A DNA stretch of 64,000 nucleotides from Candidatus Helarchaeota archaeon (GTDB lineage: Archaea; Asgardarchaeota; Lokiarchaeia; Helarchaeales; HEL-GB-A), in contig JABXJT010000006.1 in assembly GCA_013375455.1 (NCBI GenBank), positions 45,880 to 109,879 of the forward strand. The letters run 5' to 3'. Shown here piece by piece: positions 34,245 to 43,273 of the stretch (position 1 is the stretch's first letter; each line of letters opens with the position of its first letter). The translations under genes were made by a program, and so were the position numbers. The notes beneath the pieces were generated by a model. It saw only the letters and a list, made by a program, of their open reading frames with translations. It was not told where the DNA came from and did no database searches.

Positions 34245-35483
34245 TCATTTTTTCCGTTTAATAATAGTCCCTACAAGAAATCGTACAAATTTGGCATATA
34301 ATAAGCATATTAGCAGAAAATTTTCTAATTTCTTCTTAAATTTCGACACGGTATCTGGAATCTCACTACTCTTTGTGCCTTTTCTAATCGAATACATAAA
34401 GGGATAGTAATAATGAAAATATGGTATGGTAGATACCGTTTTTAAAAAATCTCTAAAAGTCTCACCGGGATAGCCAAACAAAAAATGTGTATAAACCATT
34501 GTTTTAGGTGAGATCCTTTTTAATACGTTAATAAATCGAAATACCTTTTCAAGATCATAATTTCGATTCATGAGCTTCAATATTTTTTGAGAACCACTCT
34601 GTATTGATATATTAATGTTATCAATCTTGACTTGTCTTAAGACTCTTAGCAATTTATCTCCATATTTTTCAATCCATTTTGGATACAGATATTCAATACC
34701 TATTCTCAGGGAAGGGAAGGATTTTCCTATCTGATAAAGTAATTCGATGATATTTGTTCCAATATCTATTCCATAACTACCACAATCATCCGCTATAAGG
34801 ATAACATAGTTCTCTTTTTGTTCATCTAAATGATTTGTAATATCATATAATATATCCTCGATAGGTCTTGACATTATAGTTCTTTTTGCTTTCTTAATAA
34901 TACAAAAACTACAGTTCCCTACGCATCCCTCTCCGATTTTTACAAAAAACCTCCCTTTTCCGGTATATCTTTCTGCGATTTTATCAAAAGGAAAGGGAGA
35001 TAGATTTAATCTAATTAAAAAATTATTAAGAAGTTTAACTAGAAAGACATAGGAGTCTAGTGCTTTATTCCTTTTTATTTTTTGTCCGTCTTGTATGTAT
35101 TTGAATATTTTATCATTAGAATAAATGTTTCTTTGTTGTAATTTTTCAATTGTAAAAAAATATTTATCTAATTCTTTTAAATCATCAATAATTATGACAT
35201 CATTATATTTAGCAATTCTCTCTCTGTTTATTTTTGTCAAACACCCAAGAACAATTAATTTAACTTTCTTTTTTAAATTAGTAAAATTCTTAATTAAGAC
35301 TTCAGAACATTTCTCGTACCAATCTATAAAGCCACAAGTGTTTAAAATGATAAAATCGGCTTTAGATTCATCATGAACTAATTGATGATTATTTGATTGT
35401 AAATAATGATAAATTTGACCACTTAAAACACAACTTGGTCTGCATCCAACATTTGTTGAACATAGAAACACGTTATATGGCAT
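34245..35483 (-). CDS. MTTase-like radical SAM protein (MiaB/RimO-related)
   Basis: 412 residues. The N-terminal UPF0004-type domain has the three cysteines (C14 in TNVGC, C50 in NTCGF, C81 in LGCLTK) that hold the second [4Fe-4S] cluster in methylthiotransferases. The radical SAM motif GCVGNCSFC (C187, C191, C194) follows, with SIQSGSQKILKLMNR and FLFGYPGET. The usual C-terminal TRAM domain, which binds tRNA, is absent, so a small molecule or peptide could be the substrate. It adds sulfur-insertion chemistry to this locus if it behaves like its family. The ATG is 22 bp after the preceding radical SAM gene. Confidence 0.82.
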   Translation of the reverse strand: MPYNVFLCSTNVGCRPSCVLSGQIYHYLQSNNHQLVHDESKADFIILNTCGFIDWYEKCSEVLIKNFTNLKKKVKLIVLGCLTKINRERIAKYNDVIIIDDLKELDKYFFTIEKLQQRNIYSNDKIFKYIQDGQKIKRNKALDSYVFLVKLLNNFLIRLNLSPFPFDKIAERYTGKGRFFVKIGEGCVGNCSFCIIKKAKRTIMSRPIEDILYDITNHLDEQKENYVILIADDCGSYGIDIGTNIIELLYQIGKSFPSLRIGIEYLYPKWIEKYGDKLLRVLRQVKIDNINISIQSGSQKILKLMNRNYDLEKVFRFINVLKRISPKTMVYTHFLFGYPGETFRDFLKTVSTIPYFHYYYPFMYSIRKGTKSSEIPDTVSKFKKKLENFLLICLLYAKFVRFLVGTIIKRKK

Positions 35484-35505
35484 CTTATTCCCTAAGTTAT
35501 ACTAA

Positions 35506-36858
35506 TTAAACCATTTTTGAGTAGTCAGTTCTTTTAAATCGGTTTGTTATATCTGCTTTAAAAACCCTGTAGATGGAATAGAAAAAACGCCTCACACCAA
35601 CTTTTCTAATTATATTCGCCAAATTGTGAGGATTCGAGAAGAATTGGAAATATGCTGAATTCAATAACTTTTCAAACTCTTTGGACATCTTTTTTATTCT
35701 ATAATCGTAGTCTTCATCTGTTTTCAAATCATATTCGTTTACGATGGGTGTTTTTGGAAATGGATAAAATTTATTAACATTAAATATATCTGGTTTAATC
35801 TTTTTTATAAAATTGAGACTATTTTGCACGTGTTCCTTCGTTTCAAATGGAAATCCCATCATCAAATATATAACAAGAAACAAATCCAATTCTTTACACC
35901 ATCGAGCAACTCTTTCGGTTTGTTTTAATGTAAATCCCTTTCGGAGTTTCTCCATTATATAAGGATCTCCTGTTTCAGGTGTTAATACGATAACCCAAAA
36001 ACCCGCCCTTCTCATTTTTGATAATAGAATCTTATTAACCTTATCAACTCTAATACCATTAGGCGTGGACATGCTAATATCCACTTTTTCTTGAATCAGT
36101 AGATCACAAATTTTTTCAGCTCGTTTTTGATCCATTGTTAAGTTATCATCCCAAAACGCTAATTCACGGACCCCAAATTCTCTGTACTGCCATTTAATTT
36201 CTTCTAAAACATTTTTGGGACTTCTGGCTCTCCATTTATGTCCATGAACTTCGTGAAAACAATATATACAATTATAAGGGCACCCTCGTGAAGTCATAAT
36301 TGTTGATAATGGTTTTCGCTTTTTAAAAATATAATGATATTTTCTTAAATCTACCTGAGATAAATCAGGAAATGGTAAATCATCTAGATTTTCAATTCTT
36401 GGTCTTGGCTTTGTTCGAAAAAAGTGGCCATTTTTTCTAATCATCAAGCCATCTGCTTTATCGCCCTCAATGAGATATTTATAAAGGGTATGTTCCCCTT
36501 CCCCCATACATATTGCATCAATCGCTTCATTTTGTAGATATTTTTCTGGTACTCCAGTCGGATATGGTCCGCCCACGATTATTTTAATATCTTTATTGAA
36601 CGATTTAATGTATCTCGCAAGGAATTGAGTATTAGAATAATTAGAAACAGTGCTGCTCAACCCAATCACATCTGGATTAGAGTCGAGGATTTCATGAATT
36701 CTTTTCTTCCAATTCTTAATGATGGGGAAATCGTGATAATTTGCATCTATTCCTTTTTGTTTCAAGAATGAAATAATATATAGTCCTCCCAATGGAGGGA
36801 ATTCTCCCACGGTCTGGAAATTGTTATCCGCATAAATTAAAGAAACTTTGGCGGTCAT
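35506..36858 (-). CDS. B12-binding-type radical SAM protein (B'), paralog of 26436
   Basis: 450 residues, the same length as B, with matching blocks throughout: FPPLGGLYIISFLKQKGIDA, GGPYPTGVPEKYL, GEGEHTLYKYL, LPFPDLSQVDLRKY, TSRGCPYNCIYCF (C193, C197, C200), WRARSPKNVLEEIKWQ. It lies on the opposite strand to B, about 7.7 kb away. The conserved core and the changed residues after DLRKY and around the 'LTPETGDP' block suggest related but distinct substrates. Confidence 0.87.
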   Translation of the reverse strand: MTAKVSLIYADNNFQTVGEFPPLGGLYIISFLKQKGIDANYHDFPIIKNWKKRIHEILDSNPDVIGLSSTVSNYSNTQFLARYIKSFNKDIKIIVGGPYPTGVPEKYLQNEAIDAICMGEGEHTLYKYLIEGDKADGLMIRKNGHFFRTKPRPRIENLDDLPFPDLSQVDLRKYHYIFKKRKPLSTIMTSRGCPYNCIYCFHEVHGHKWRARSPKNVLEEIKWQYREFGVRELAFWDDNLTMDQKRAEKICDLLIQEKVDISMSTPNGIRVDKVNKILLSKMRRAGFWVIVLTPETGDPYIMEKLRKGFTLKQTERVARWCKELDLFLVIYLMMGFPFETKEHVQNSLNFIKKIKPDIFNVNKFYPFPKTPIVNEYDLKTDEDYDYRIKKMSKEFEKLLNSAYFQFFSNPHNLANIIRKVGVRRFFYSIYRVFKADITNRFKRTDYSKMV

Positions 36859-36889
36859 CTCTTTTCCCTTAAAGCATTTAGAATTTATT

Positions 36890-38320
36890 TTAATTCTGGG
36901 GAGAACCCATAATGAGAACTTTTTTTATAGGTTCCTTGTATTTCTCTAAAGAATAATAGGCTCTATCAAGATTCTCAAAAATCTGAAGATCTAGAGTTTT
37001 ATCATAATAAATGACGATTTTATTTTGCTTTTCATTAATTCTATTAAAAGTATATCTCAATTTTTCATGAGGGGCGACATTTATCTTTTCCATGAAAGGA
37101 AGGTTGCCTTGATTATCTCTAAAATCATTATGTATTAATAGTACTTGCTTTTCATTTGAATAATTAATAACTTGGACATGTATGGACCATATCTTTTCTT
37201 TCCAAGTATATTCAATAACATGATCATAAGCATTTTTAATAATATAATCACTATTTTTAGCGCTTTTTAAAAATCTTATTTGATGAGGGGTTTTACATTT
37301 GTCACATAATTCTAAGTCCTCATTTATTACGATAGTTCTTCCCCCTTTCCTATCGATAAGAAGATTACCACATTTTGAGCAATAGCCATTTAATCCTTCA
37401 TCCATGTATGTATTCCCGCTATAAATGTACTTAAATCCATTATCTCGGGCAATTTCTATTGCTCGGTTTATATCAGATAAAGAGGTTCGGCTGAGATTTG
37501 TTAATTTGTAATCTGGATGAAATCTCGCGAAATGTAAAGGAGTATCCATACCAAGATTCTCTTTTACCCAATTTATTAATTTATTAAAATGTTTTTTACT
37601 ATCATTTAGGGTCGGAATAACTAAATTACAGATTTCGATATGCTTGTTATATCTTTTTAGAGTTTTAGCGGCATTTAATACAGGTTCAAGCGAGCCTTGG
37701 CAGTATTTTCGATAAAATTCATCTTCCATGGATTTTATGGAGATACTAAATACATCAACATATTGGGCTAGGTCTTTTAAGGGAGCTTCATTGATATAAT
37801 GATTTGATTTAAACAAGCTAACAATTCCGTACTCTTTTGCGAGTTTAGCAGTGTCCAGTACGAATTCAAACCAACTCATCGGGTCATTGAACGTCCATGA
37901 TATGACTGATAAATCTAACTTTTTTGCTTTATTTACAATTTGTTCAGGAGTGTAATGATCGAAGTACTCCAGGTTCATCTCTTCTATATTTTTTATTTTG
38001 CTGTATTGCCAAGCTTGGCAAAAGCTACAATCAAGATTACAGCCAATTGATCCCACAGCCAGAGCATCTTCTCCTGGATAAAAATGAAAGATGGCATTAG
38101 TTTCGATGGGTTCTACAACCATGTAAGTTGATATGCCATAATTCAAATTGAATAGCTGCCCGTCAATATTTTTACGAACTTCACAATATCCAATTTTATT
38201 CCTCTCTATCTTGCACTCACGAGGACATAAGATACATTGAACTGCTTTATCCTCTAATTTCTTGAAATATTTTGATTTTTTTATCGCATTCTTACTGAAT
38301 TCCTTCGTGTTATTCACCAC
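36890..38320 (-). CDS. AmrS-like radical SAM protein with C-terminal extension
   Basis: 476 residues. It matches the AmmeMemoRadiSam-system radical SAM enzyme, related to pyruvate-formate-lyase activases: an N-terminal CILCPRECKIERNKIGYC (29-46), cluster motif GCNLDCSFCQAW (C94, C98, C101), SWTFNDPMSWFEF, and a CSKCG...CDKCK zinc pair. About 120 more residues (370-476), beta-rich, follow; this is not usual. Its normal partners, Memo and AMMECR1, are not in the window. GTG start. It is first in the minus-strand group of four genes (36890, 35506, 34245, 33836). Confidence 0.82.
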   Translation of the reverse strand: MVNNTKEFSKNAIKKSKYFKKLEDKAVQCILCPRECKIERNKIGYCEVRKNIDGQLFNLNYGISTYMVVEPIETNAIFHFYPGEDALAVGSIGCNLDCSFCQAWQYSKIKNIEEMNLEYFDHYTPEQIVNKAKKLDLSVISWTFNDPMSWFEFVLDTAKLAKEYGIVSLFKSNHYINEAPLKDLAQYVDVFSISIKSMEDEFYRKYCQGSLEPVLNAAKTLKRYNKHIEICNLVIPTLNDSKKHFNKLINWVKENLGMDTPLHFARFHPDYKLTNLSRTSLSDINRAIEIARDNGFKYIYSGNTYMDEGLNGYCSKCGNLLIDRKGGRTIVINEDLELCDKCKTPHQIRFLKSAKNSDYIIKNAYDHVIEYTWKEKIWSIHVQVINYSNEKQVLLIHNDFRDNQGNLPFMEKINVAPHEKLRYTFNRINEKQNKIVIYYDKTLDLQIFENLDRAYYSLEKYKEPIKKVLIMGSPQN

Positions 38321-38526
38321 GACAATTAGGAATATTTATCGAATTCCATAATTGATTATTATAACTAAAGGAAGTGTATTTGATTGAAATAATTCAAACC
38401 CTTCCCATGCCTACAAATTTCTTTTGAATAACTTAAATAAAAATGTTAAGAATCTTTTTTCATTAATCACTAAAAAAGCAATAAAAAGAATGAATTGACC
38501 TCAGAAAAAGATAATTATTTTATAGA

Positions 38527-39306
38527 ATGGAAGGGAAAATATCTTTAATGAGACAAGAAGAAATCGAAACCGCAGCTCAATGGATTGCTAATTCTAAGAG
38601 ATTAGTGGTTTTTACAGGCGCAGGAGTTAGTACAGAATCAGGACTTCCTGATTTTCGTGGTCCGGACGGAGTTTGGACGCGGCGTGATAAGGGACTTCCC
38701 CCACCTCGTTCAAGACCTTGGCATTTAGTTGACCCTAATCCAGCTCATTTGGCAATTGTTGAGCTGCAGGAGTTGGGCTTGCTGGATTTTCTCATCTCGC
38801 AAAACGTGGACAATTTACATTTGAAATCTGGGATTAAACTAGAGAAACTCGCAGAATTACACGGAAATACGACTCTGATGCGCTGTCTCGAGTGCGATAA
38901 AAGAATGAGTTTTGAGGAAGCAGGGTGGGATCAAAAAAAATGGGGCAAGGGGTATCGCACCTCCCCCGCATTACCAGGACAACCCCGCTGCCCGGTTTGT
39001 CAGGGACGGCTCATCAATTCAATCGTCAATTTTGGGGATCCTCTTCCAGAAAAAGACCTCAATGAGGGGCTGCAACATTCAAAAGATTGTGATGTATTTT
39101 TGGCCATTGGGTCGTCACTCGTGGTCACGCCTGCTGCCTATATGCCGCAGTTGGCTCTCCAAGCAGGAGCGAAGGTCATCCTCCTCAATAAAGGGGAAAC
39201 GCCCTTCGATAAAGTCGTGCATTTAAGATTGCATGGCAAAGCGGGTGAAGTCATGACGAGGATTATTGATCGAGTAAAGGAAATTCTTCGTTCTAAGGAA
39301 TCCTGA
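38527..39306 (+). CDS. Sir2-family NAD-dependent protein deacylase
   Basis: 259 residues with all sirtuin motifs: GAGVSTESGLPDFRGP (31-46), QNVDNLH (92-98), catalytic H112 in ELHGN, zinc Cys pairs 120/123 and 155/158, NFGDPLP (168-174) and GSSL. The enzyme uses NAD to remove acyl groups from lysines. TRRDKGLPPPRSRP after the first motif is lineage-specific. In archaea sirtuins act on Alba and other proteins; whether the lysine-rich histones at 3.6 and 12.8-14.1 kb are substrates cannot be told. Divergent from the AmrS-like gene. Confidence 0.93.
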   Translation: MEGKISLMRQEEIETAAQWIANSKRLVVFTGAGVSTESGLPDFRGPDGVWTRRDKGLPPPRSRPWHLVDPNPAHLAIVELQELGLLDFLISQNVDNLHLKSGIKLEKLAELHGNTTLMRCLECDKRMSFEEAGWDQKKWGKGYRTSPALPGQPRCPVCQGRLINSIVNFGDPLPEKDLNEGLQHSKDCDVFLAIGSSLVVTPAAYMPQLALQAGAKVILLNKGETPFDKVVHLRLHGKAGEVMTRIIDRVKEILRSKES

Positions 39307-39312
39307 GACGTA

Positions 39313-40692
39313 TTATTCAATCGCCTCGTCGCTTGAAACCTTGATTTTTTTATGAACAAAGAAAATAAGCACTCCAATCGCTAGTGCGAAACCGATGAGC
39401 AATGGAAGGGAAAATGCGCCTTTAAAAATAGAGTAATGCATATTGCTCCACGTCCAATCTGCTGGAAATGCGAAACCTGCGATTAAGAAAATCACGATCG
39501 AATCGATTGCCATTATGAGAAGTAGAAAATTCGTGATGCTCAATTTTAAAGTAGCTCGCGTGGAATTCCCCACCATTTTAAACAATATAGATATAATCAA
39601 AATGATAATAGGTACAAAAATTAACCACATTGCCATTCGATAATCACCTTGGATCCAGAAAGCCTCGCCCGGCCAGGGTTGGACTAAATGAAAGCCGCCT
39701 TCAACTGCATGCCAATCCATCTCAGTAGCCGCGACCCAAAAAATTAAGTAGCAGAAAAAAATGAGCACGAGTAGCCTAAATGTACTTTTAATACTTGGAA
39801 AATAAGCACTAAATGCAATGAAAATTATGAGGACGCCAGTAAAAGTAAGGAGGAGATAGAAGGGAATTTGGTAATTTATAATATTCGTATTTAAATAAAG
39901 CATTATGAAACCGAAGTATGCGCCTATAAGAATTGGAATGAGCCATAAAAATCTTCGTTTTTCCTTTGGACTGGAAAAAGATTTGGCTGGCTTTTCTACT
40001 TTAGGCTTCCATATGAGTGATGGTACTACAAGAAAGAGGAAAATAGCAGTTGTAGCAATAATAACAATCCAAAGTAACTCAAACGTGTTTACGGATCTTC
40101 CAAAATAAATATCGTGTTGAGGTAGCCACGTCCATGCCGTGATAGTGAACGGATTTCGCCCATGCATTGGGTAATATATCATATCCTCAAGGGAGAAGTA
40201 TGCCAATAAGGGGCCAACAGCTGCAATACGAAAGGCAGTCCAACTTTTATTTGTCTTCAACCGATAGACAATTCCGAATATTAGAAAAGTTATGCTCATT
40301 TGCATCGACCAAGCCGTCCAGTATAGGTTGTGTGTCTTGTCCCAAATCTGATTTCCGCTTGCAGCTCCATTGAGACTGAAAATACGAAGCGTCTGGAAAT
40401 CAACATTCATCGTCGCAAGAATCAAACACAAAATTAGGAGATTAATAGCGATGATTTGCCATTTAGTTGAAGAGGGGCGCGGGAATGTAAGTAATATGAG
40501 CAGCATAGGAATGTAAAAAAGGGTATTTAGGATATTTTGAAGCCAGAAATACGTAATATAGATACCAAAGATCCAGAATCCCGATTCACTACTAAGAGGG
40601 GGTATTAGATAAATTTCAATTTGAATGATACAGGCTGCGATTATTGCTACTATGAAAATAATAATTTTATAGGTCTTCCAGTCCTCAGTCAT
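39313..40692 (-). CDS. Polytopic membrane protein, possibly with two similar halves
   Basis: 459 residues with about 12 hydrophobic segments. A feature of the first half, SLEDMIYYPMHGRNP followed by a Trp-rich loop (TAWTWLPQHD), is echoed in the second half: AIDSIVIFLIAGFAFP, then ADWTWSNMHY. That suggests an old internal duplication. An acidic residue in the membrane (LED / AID) and the Trp loop may form a site. No transporter or enzyme family can be named. Confidence 0.65.
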   Translation of the reverse strand: MTEDWKTYKIIIFIVAIIAACIIQIEIYLIPPLSSESGFWIFGIYITYFWLQNILNTLFYIPMLLILLTFPRPSSTKWQIIAINLLILCLILATMNVDFQTLRIFSLNGAASGNQIWDKTHNLYWTAWSMQMSITFLIFGIVYRLKTNKSWTAFRIAAVGPLLAYFSLEDMIYYPMHGRNPFTITAWTWLPQHDIYFGRSVNTFELLWIVIIATTAIFLFLVVPSLIWKPKVEKPAKSFSSPKEKRRFLWLIPILIGAYFGFIMLYLNTNIINYQIPFYLLLTFTGVLIIFIAFSAYFPSIKSTFRLLVLIFFCYLIFWVAATEMDWHAVEGGFHLVQPWPGEAFWIQGDYRMAMWLIFVPIIILIISILFKMVGNSTRATLKLSITNFLLLIMAIDSIVIFLIAGFAFPADWTWSNMHYSIFKGAFSLPLLIGFALAIGVLIFFVHKKIKVSSDEAIE

Positions 40693-40717
40693 TTTCTTTC
40701 CCTCAAATATATCATAT

Positions 40718-41458
40718 CTAAATTAATCCTAACTCTTTAGGTGTAGGTTTATAATGGTCTCTGCCTGGCAGGAGAATTTTATCAAGGGCTCTCATGAACC
40801 ACCACAACAACTTTCTCAAAGGAGAAAATGAACTTTCATTTGGCTTAAAACGGACGACGCGATATTTTTCTGCAAACCGATAACCGGTTGTCTGGAGACC
40901 ATAAACAAATCGATACATTTTCCATCCCAATTGGGTGCCCCACCTCGAAAAACCTTGAGATACGTGACAGGACATTGCTTTTAAGCCTTTTTCCCACTCC
41001 AGGCAGGGAATGCTGTAATTGGTTTTGAAGGAGTGGAAATATAATAGAAGAGGTGGATTTTTGATTTGTTGTAATACGAGATAAATTAACTTGCCAGTGT
41101 TAACGTGATCTGTATGAAAATCCAACGTGAAGAGAGGTTCAGGGGCGAAGACAACATCTGGCTTGATTTTTTCTATGTATTCTTTCAAAACATTAAAACT
41201 GCGCTTGTTATATGGGAGATATCCGTCAACAAATCCCAACCAATCTAATTTAGCGCCTACAATCTCGGCGGCCTGCTCCATCTCCTTTTCACGGATCAGC
41301 GAAATGCGTTTTCCTTTGAACTCGTTGCGTGAGGTTCCGTACTCGTCGCCAGTCATGCAGGCAATGTACACCTCATCTTTTTTCGCCAGCATTACCTCCG
41401 TATTCCCGCAACAAAACTCACTATCATCTGCATGGGCGCAGAGAAACAATATCCGCAT
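40718..41458 (-). CDS. PIG-L family (LmbE-like) deacetylase
   Basis: About 246 residues. The zinc motif reads CAHADDSEFCCG (family AHPDDE), with TGDEYGTSR and the third ligand in DFHTDHVNTGK. The Pro-to-Ala and E-to-S-E changes in the first motif are unusual but keep His, Asp and Asp. Family members remove acetyl from N-acetylglucosamine-type groups in GPI, mycothiol and similar compounds. The ATG at 41458 gives the normal N-terminus (MRILFLCAHADD); a TTG at 41503 would add 15 residues. Confidence 0.85.
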   Translation of the reverse strand: MRILFLCAHADDSEFCCGNTEVMLAKKDEVYIACMTGDEYGTSRNEFKGKRISLIREKEMEQAAEIVGAKLDWLGFVDGYLPYNKRSFNVLKEYIEKIKPDVVFAPEPLFTLDFHTDHVNTGKLIYLVLQQIKNPPLLLYFHSFKTNYSIPCLEWEKGLKAMSCHVSQGFSRWGTQLGWKMYRFVYGLQTTGYRFAEKYRVVRFKPNESSFSPLRKLLWWFMRALDKILLPGRDHYKPTPKELGLI

Positions 41459-41540
41459 GAAATGACATCTCTTCACTGGTGCAATGAAATGATCATTCTT
41501 CAAAGAGATATTTAATTTTGTGCCCTTAAGAAAAAATGGA

Positions 41541-41550
41541 AATATATTTA
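41541..41550 (+). promoter_or_regulatory. TATA box of the 53-residue membrane protein gene
   Basis: AATATATTTA lies 28-37 bp before the ATG at 41578, placing the transcript start only a few bases ahead of the start codon, i.e. nearly leaderless. Confidence 0.5.
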
Positions 41551-41577
41551 TGAGCGATTTTGATTATTACTTAGATC

Positions 41578-41739
41578 ATGCTATGGTTGTACATTGTGCT
41601 GTTGGTATTCGCGGTTGTTTTGGCAGTTGCGTGGGTTCGGTATGGGATTAAGGAACATGATAGCCTTGTTCTGGGGGCAGGAATTTTTCAGGTTGGGTTG
41701 GGAATACTTTGGACTGTTCTCATCATTGTTACGATATGA
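41578..41739 (+). CDS. 53-residue two-segment membrane protein
   Basis: MLWLYIVLLVFAVVLAVAW is the first membrane segment, then a short polar turn (RYGIKEHDS) and a second segment ending in TVLIIVTI. A near-leaderless ATG after a TATA box, and composition typical of a real small membrane protein, support it. The function is unknown. It precedes the rhamnulokinase gene by 46 bp. Confidence 0.55.
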   Translation: MLWLYIVLLVFAVVLAVAWVRYGIKEHDSLVLGAGIFQVGLGILWTVLIIVTI

Positions 41740-41785
41740 ACTAAAAATTTGACTAGCCATTTAAGCAAGATGAGGGATCAGAAAA

Positions 41786-43264
41786 GTGTCAGTTCAGAAT
41801 TATCTCGCGTTTGATTTCGGAGCACAATCTGCCCGAGCCATCCATGGCAAGCTCGATGCAGGAAAATTAAAGATTTCTGAGGTATATCGCTTCGTGACGG
41901 GAGGTATAAAAGTTGGTTATACACTACGCTGGGATATCTTACGATTTTTTGAAGAAATAAAGACGGCTTGCAAAAGATTTACAAGTAAAACTAACGAAGA
42001 GCTGCTTGGCATCGGTATTGATTCGTGGGGTGTCGATTTCGTCCTTTTAGATGAAAGGGGGGAATTAGTTTCTAAACCTTATCACTACCGAGATAACCGG
42101 ACGAATAATATTTATGAGGATGCTTTCAAAGTCGTGCCGAAAGCAGAAATATATCGAACGACAGGTATTCAATTCATGCAAATTAATTCACTTTTCCAAC
42201 TCTTTTCAATGGTACGGGATAAAGATCCTGATTTGCAAAAAACCAAGACGTTCTTGCACATCGCCGATTTCTTTCACTACCTCCTCACCAAGCGAGTGGC
42301 CTGCGAATACACGCTCGCCACCACATCTCAGCTTTATGACCTTGAAAAGTATGATTGGTCGTTTGATTTAATTAAGAAGTTGGGGTTGAACCCAAGCATA
42401 TTCCCAGAAATAATCCCACATTCCACTGTGTTGGGGCCGCTTTTGCCTAAAATTGCAGATGAGGTAGGAATTAAAGGAGCATCAGTCATTACCCCGGCAA
42501 CTCATGATACTGGCGCTGCCATCGCTGCGATACCCGCTACGCACAAAGATTTCGTGTATATTAGCTCTGGGACTTGGTCATTGATGGGAGCAGAACTTGC
42601 TAATCCTCTCGTTTCAGAAGAATCCCTAGTGAATAACTTTACGAATGAAGGGGGCATCTTCGGTACCATTCGTTTCCTCAAAAACATTTCAGGTTTATGG
42701 ATATTATCGGAGTGCAAAAAGATTTGGGATTCTGATGGGTCCCAAACCACGTATGCCCAACTCAATGAGGACGCAAGTCAAATGAAACCATTCCAATTCT
42801 TTATTGATCCGGACAATCCAGTCTTTCTTAATCCTGAAAATATGATTGAGGCCATTAGACAGTTTTGTAAATCTACAAAACAATCCATCCCACATTCTCG
42901 AGGGGAACTTGTACGGTGTATTTTAGAGAGCTTAGCCATGAAATATAAACATGTATATAAAATGTTGAAAAATCTCTTGAAGAAACCTTTTAAAACGCTA
43001 CATATCATCGGAGGTGGCTCCCAAAATCGATTATTATCTCAATTCGCGGCGAACAGTACTGGGCTCGAAGTTAAGACCGGTCCTGTGGAGGCTACCGCGA
43101 TTGGAAATATTTTAACTCAGGCGGTCAGTCAAAATAAGCGGATAGATTTATTCGATTTACGAAAAATCGTCATAAATTCTTTCGATATTCAAACCTTATC
43201 CCCGCAAGACACCTCCGAATGGAATGAGGTTTATAAGAGATTTGTTAAAATTACTAGTTTATGA
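41786..43264 (+). CDS. rhaB: Rhamnulokinase-like FGGY sugar kinase
   Basis: 492 residues. The two FGGY ATPase halves are present: FDFGAQSARAIHG near the start, GIDSWGVDFVLLD, catalytic THDTGAAIAAIP and SSGTWSLMG, then HIIGGGSQNRLLSQFAAN. The WGVDF/THDTG/SSGTWSL blocks fit rhamnulokinase best, which phosphorylates L-rhamnulose. No rhamnose isomerase or aldolase lies in the window. GTG start after GAGGGATC. Other FGGY substrates (for example fuculose) are possible. Confidence 0.82.
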   Translation: MSVQNYLAFDFGAQSARAIHGKLDAGKLKISEVYRFVTGGIKVGYTLRWDILRFFEEIKTACKRFTSKTNEELLGIGIDSWGVDFVLLDERGELVSKPYHYRDNRTNNIYEDAFKVVPKAEIYRTTGIQFMQINSLFQLFSMVRDKDPDLQKTKTFLHIADFFHYLLTKRVACEYTLATTSQLYDLEKYDWSFDLIKKLGLNPSIFPEIIPHSTVLGPLLPKIADEVGIKGASVITPATHDTGAAIAAIPATHKDFVYISSGTWSLMGAELANPLVSEESLVNNFTNEGGIFGTIRFLKNISGLWILSECKKIWDSDGSQTTYAQLNEDASQMKPFQFFIDPDNPVFLNPENMIEAIRQFCKSTKQSIPHSRGELVRCILESLAMKYKHVYKMLKNLLKKPFKTLHIIGGGSQNRLLSQFAANSTGLEVKTGPVEATAIGNILTQAVSQNKRIDLFDLRKIVINSFDIQTLSPQDTSEWNEVYKRFVKITSL

Positions 43265-43273
43265 GGTTATAAT

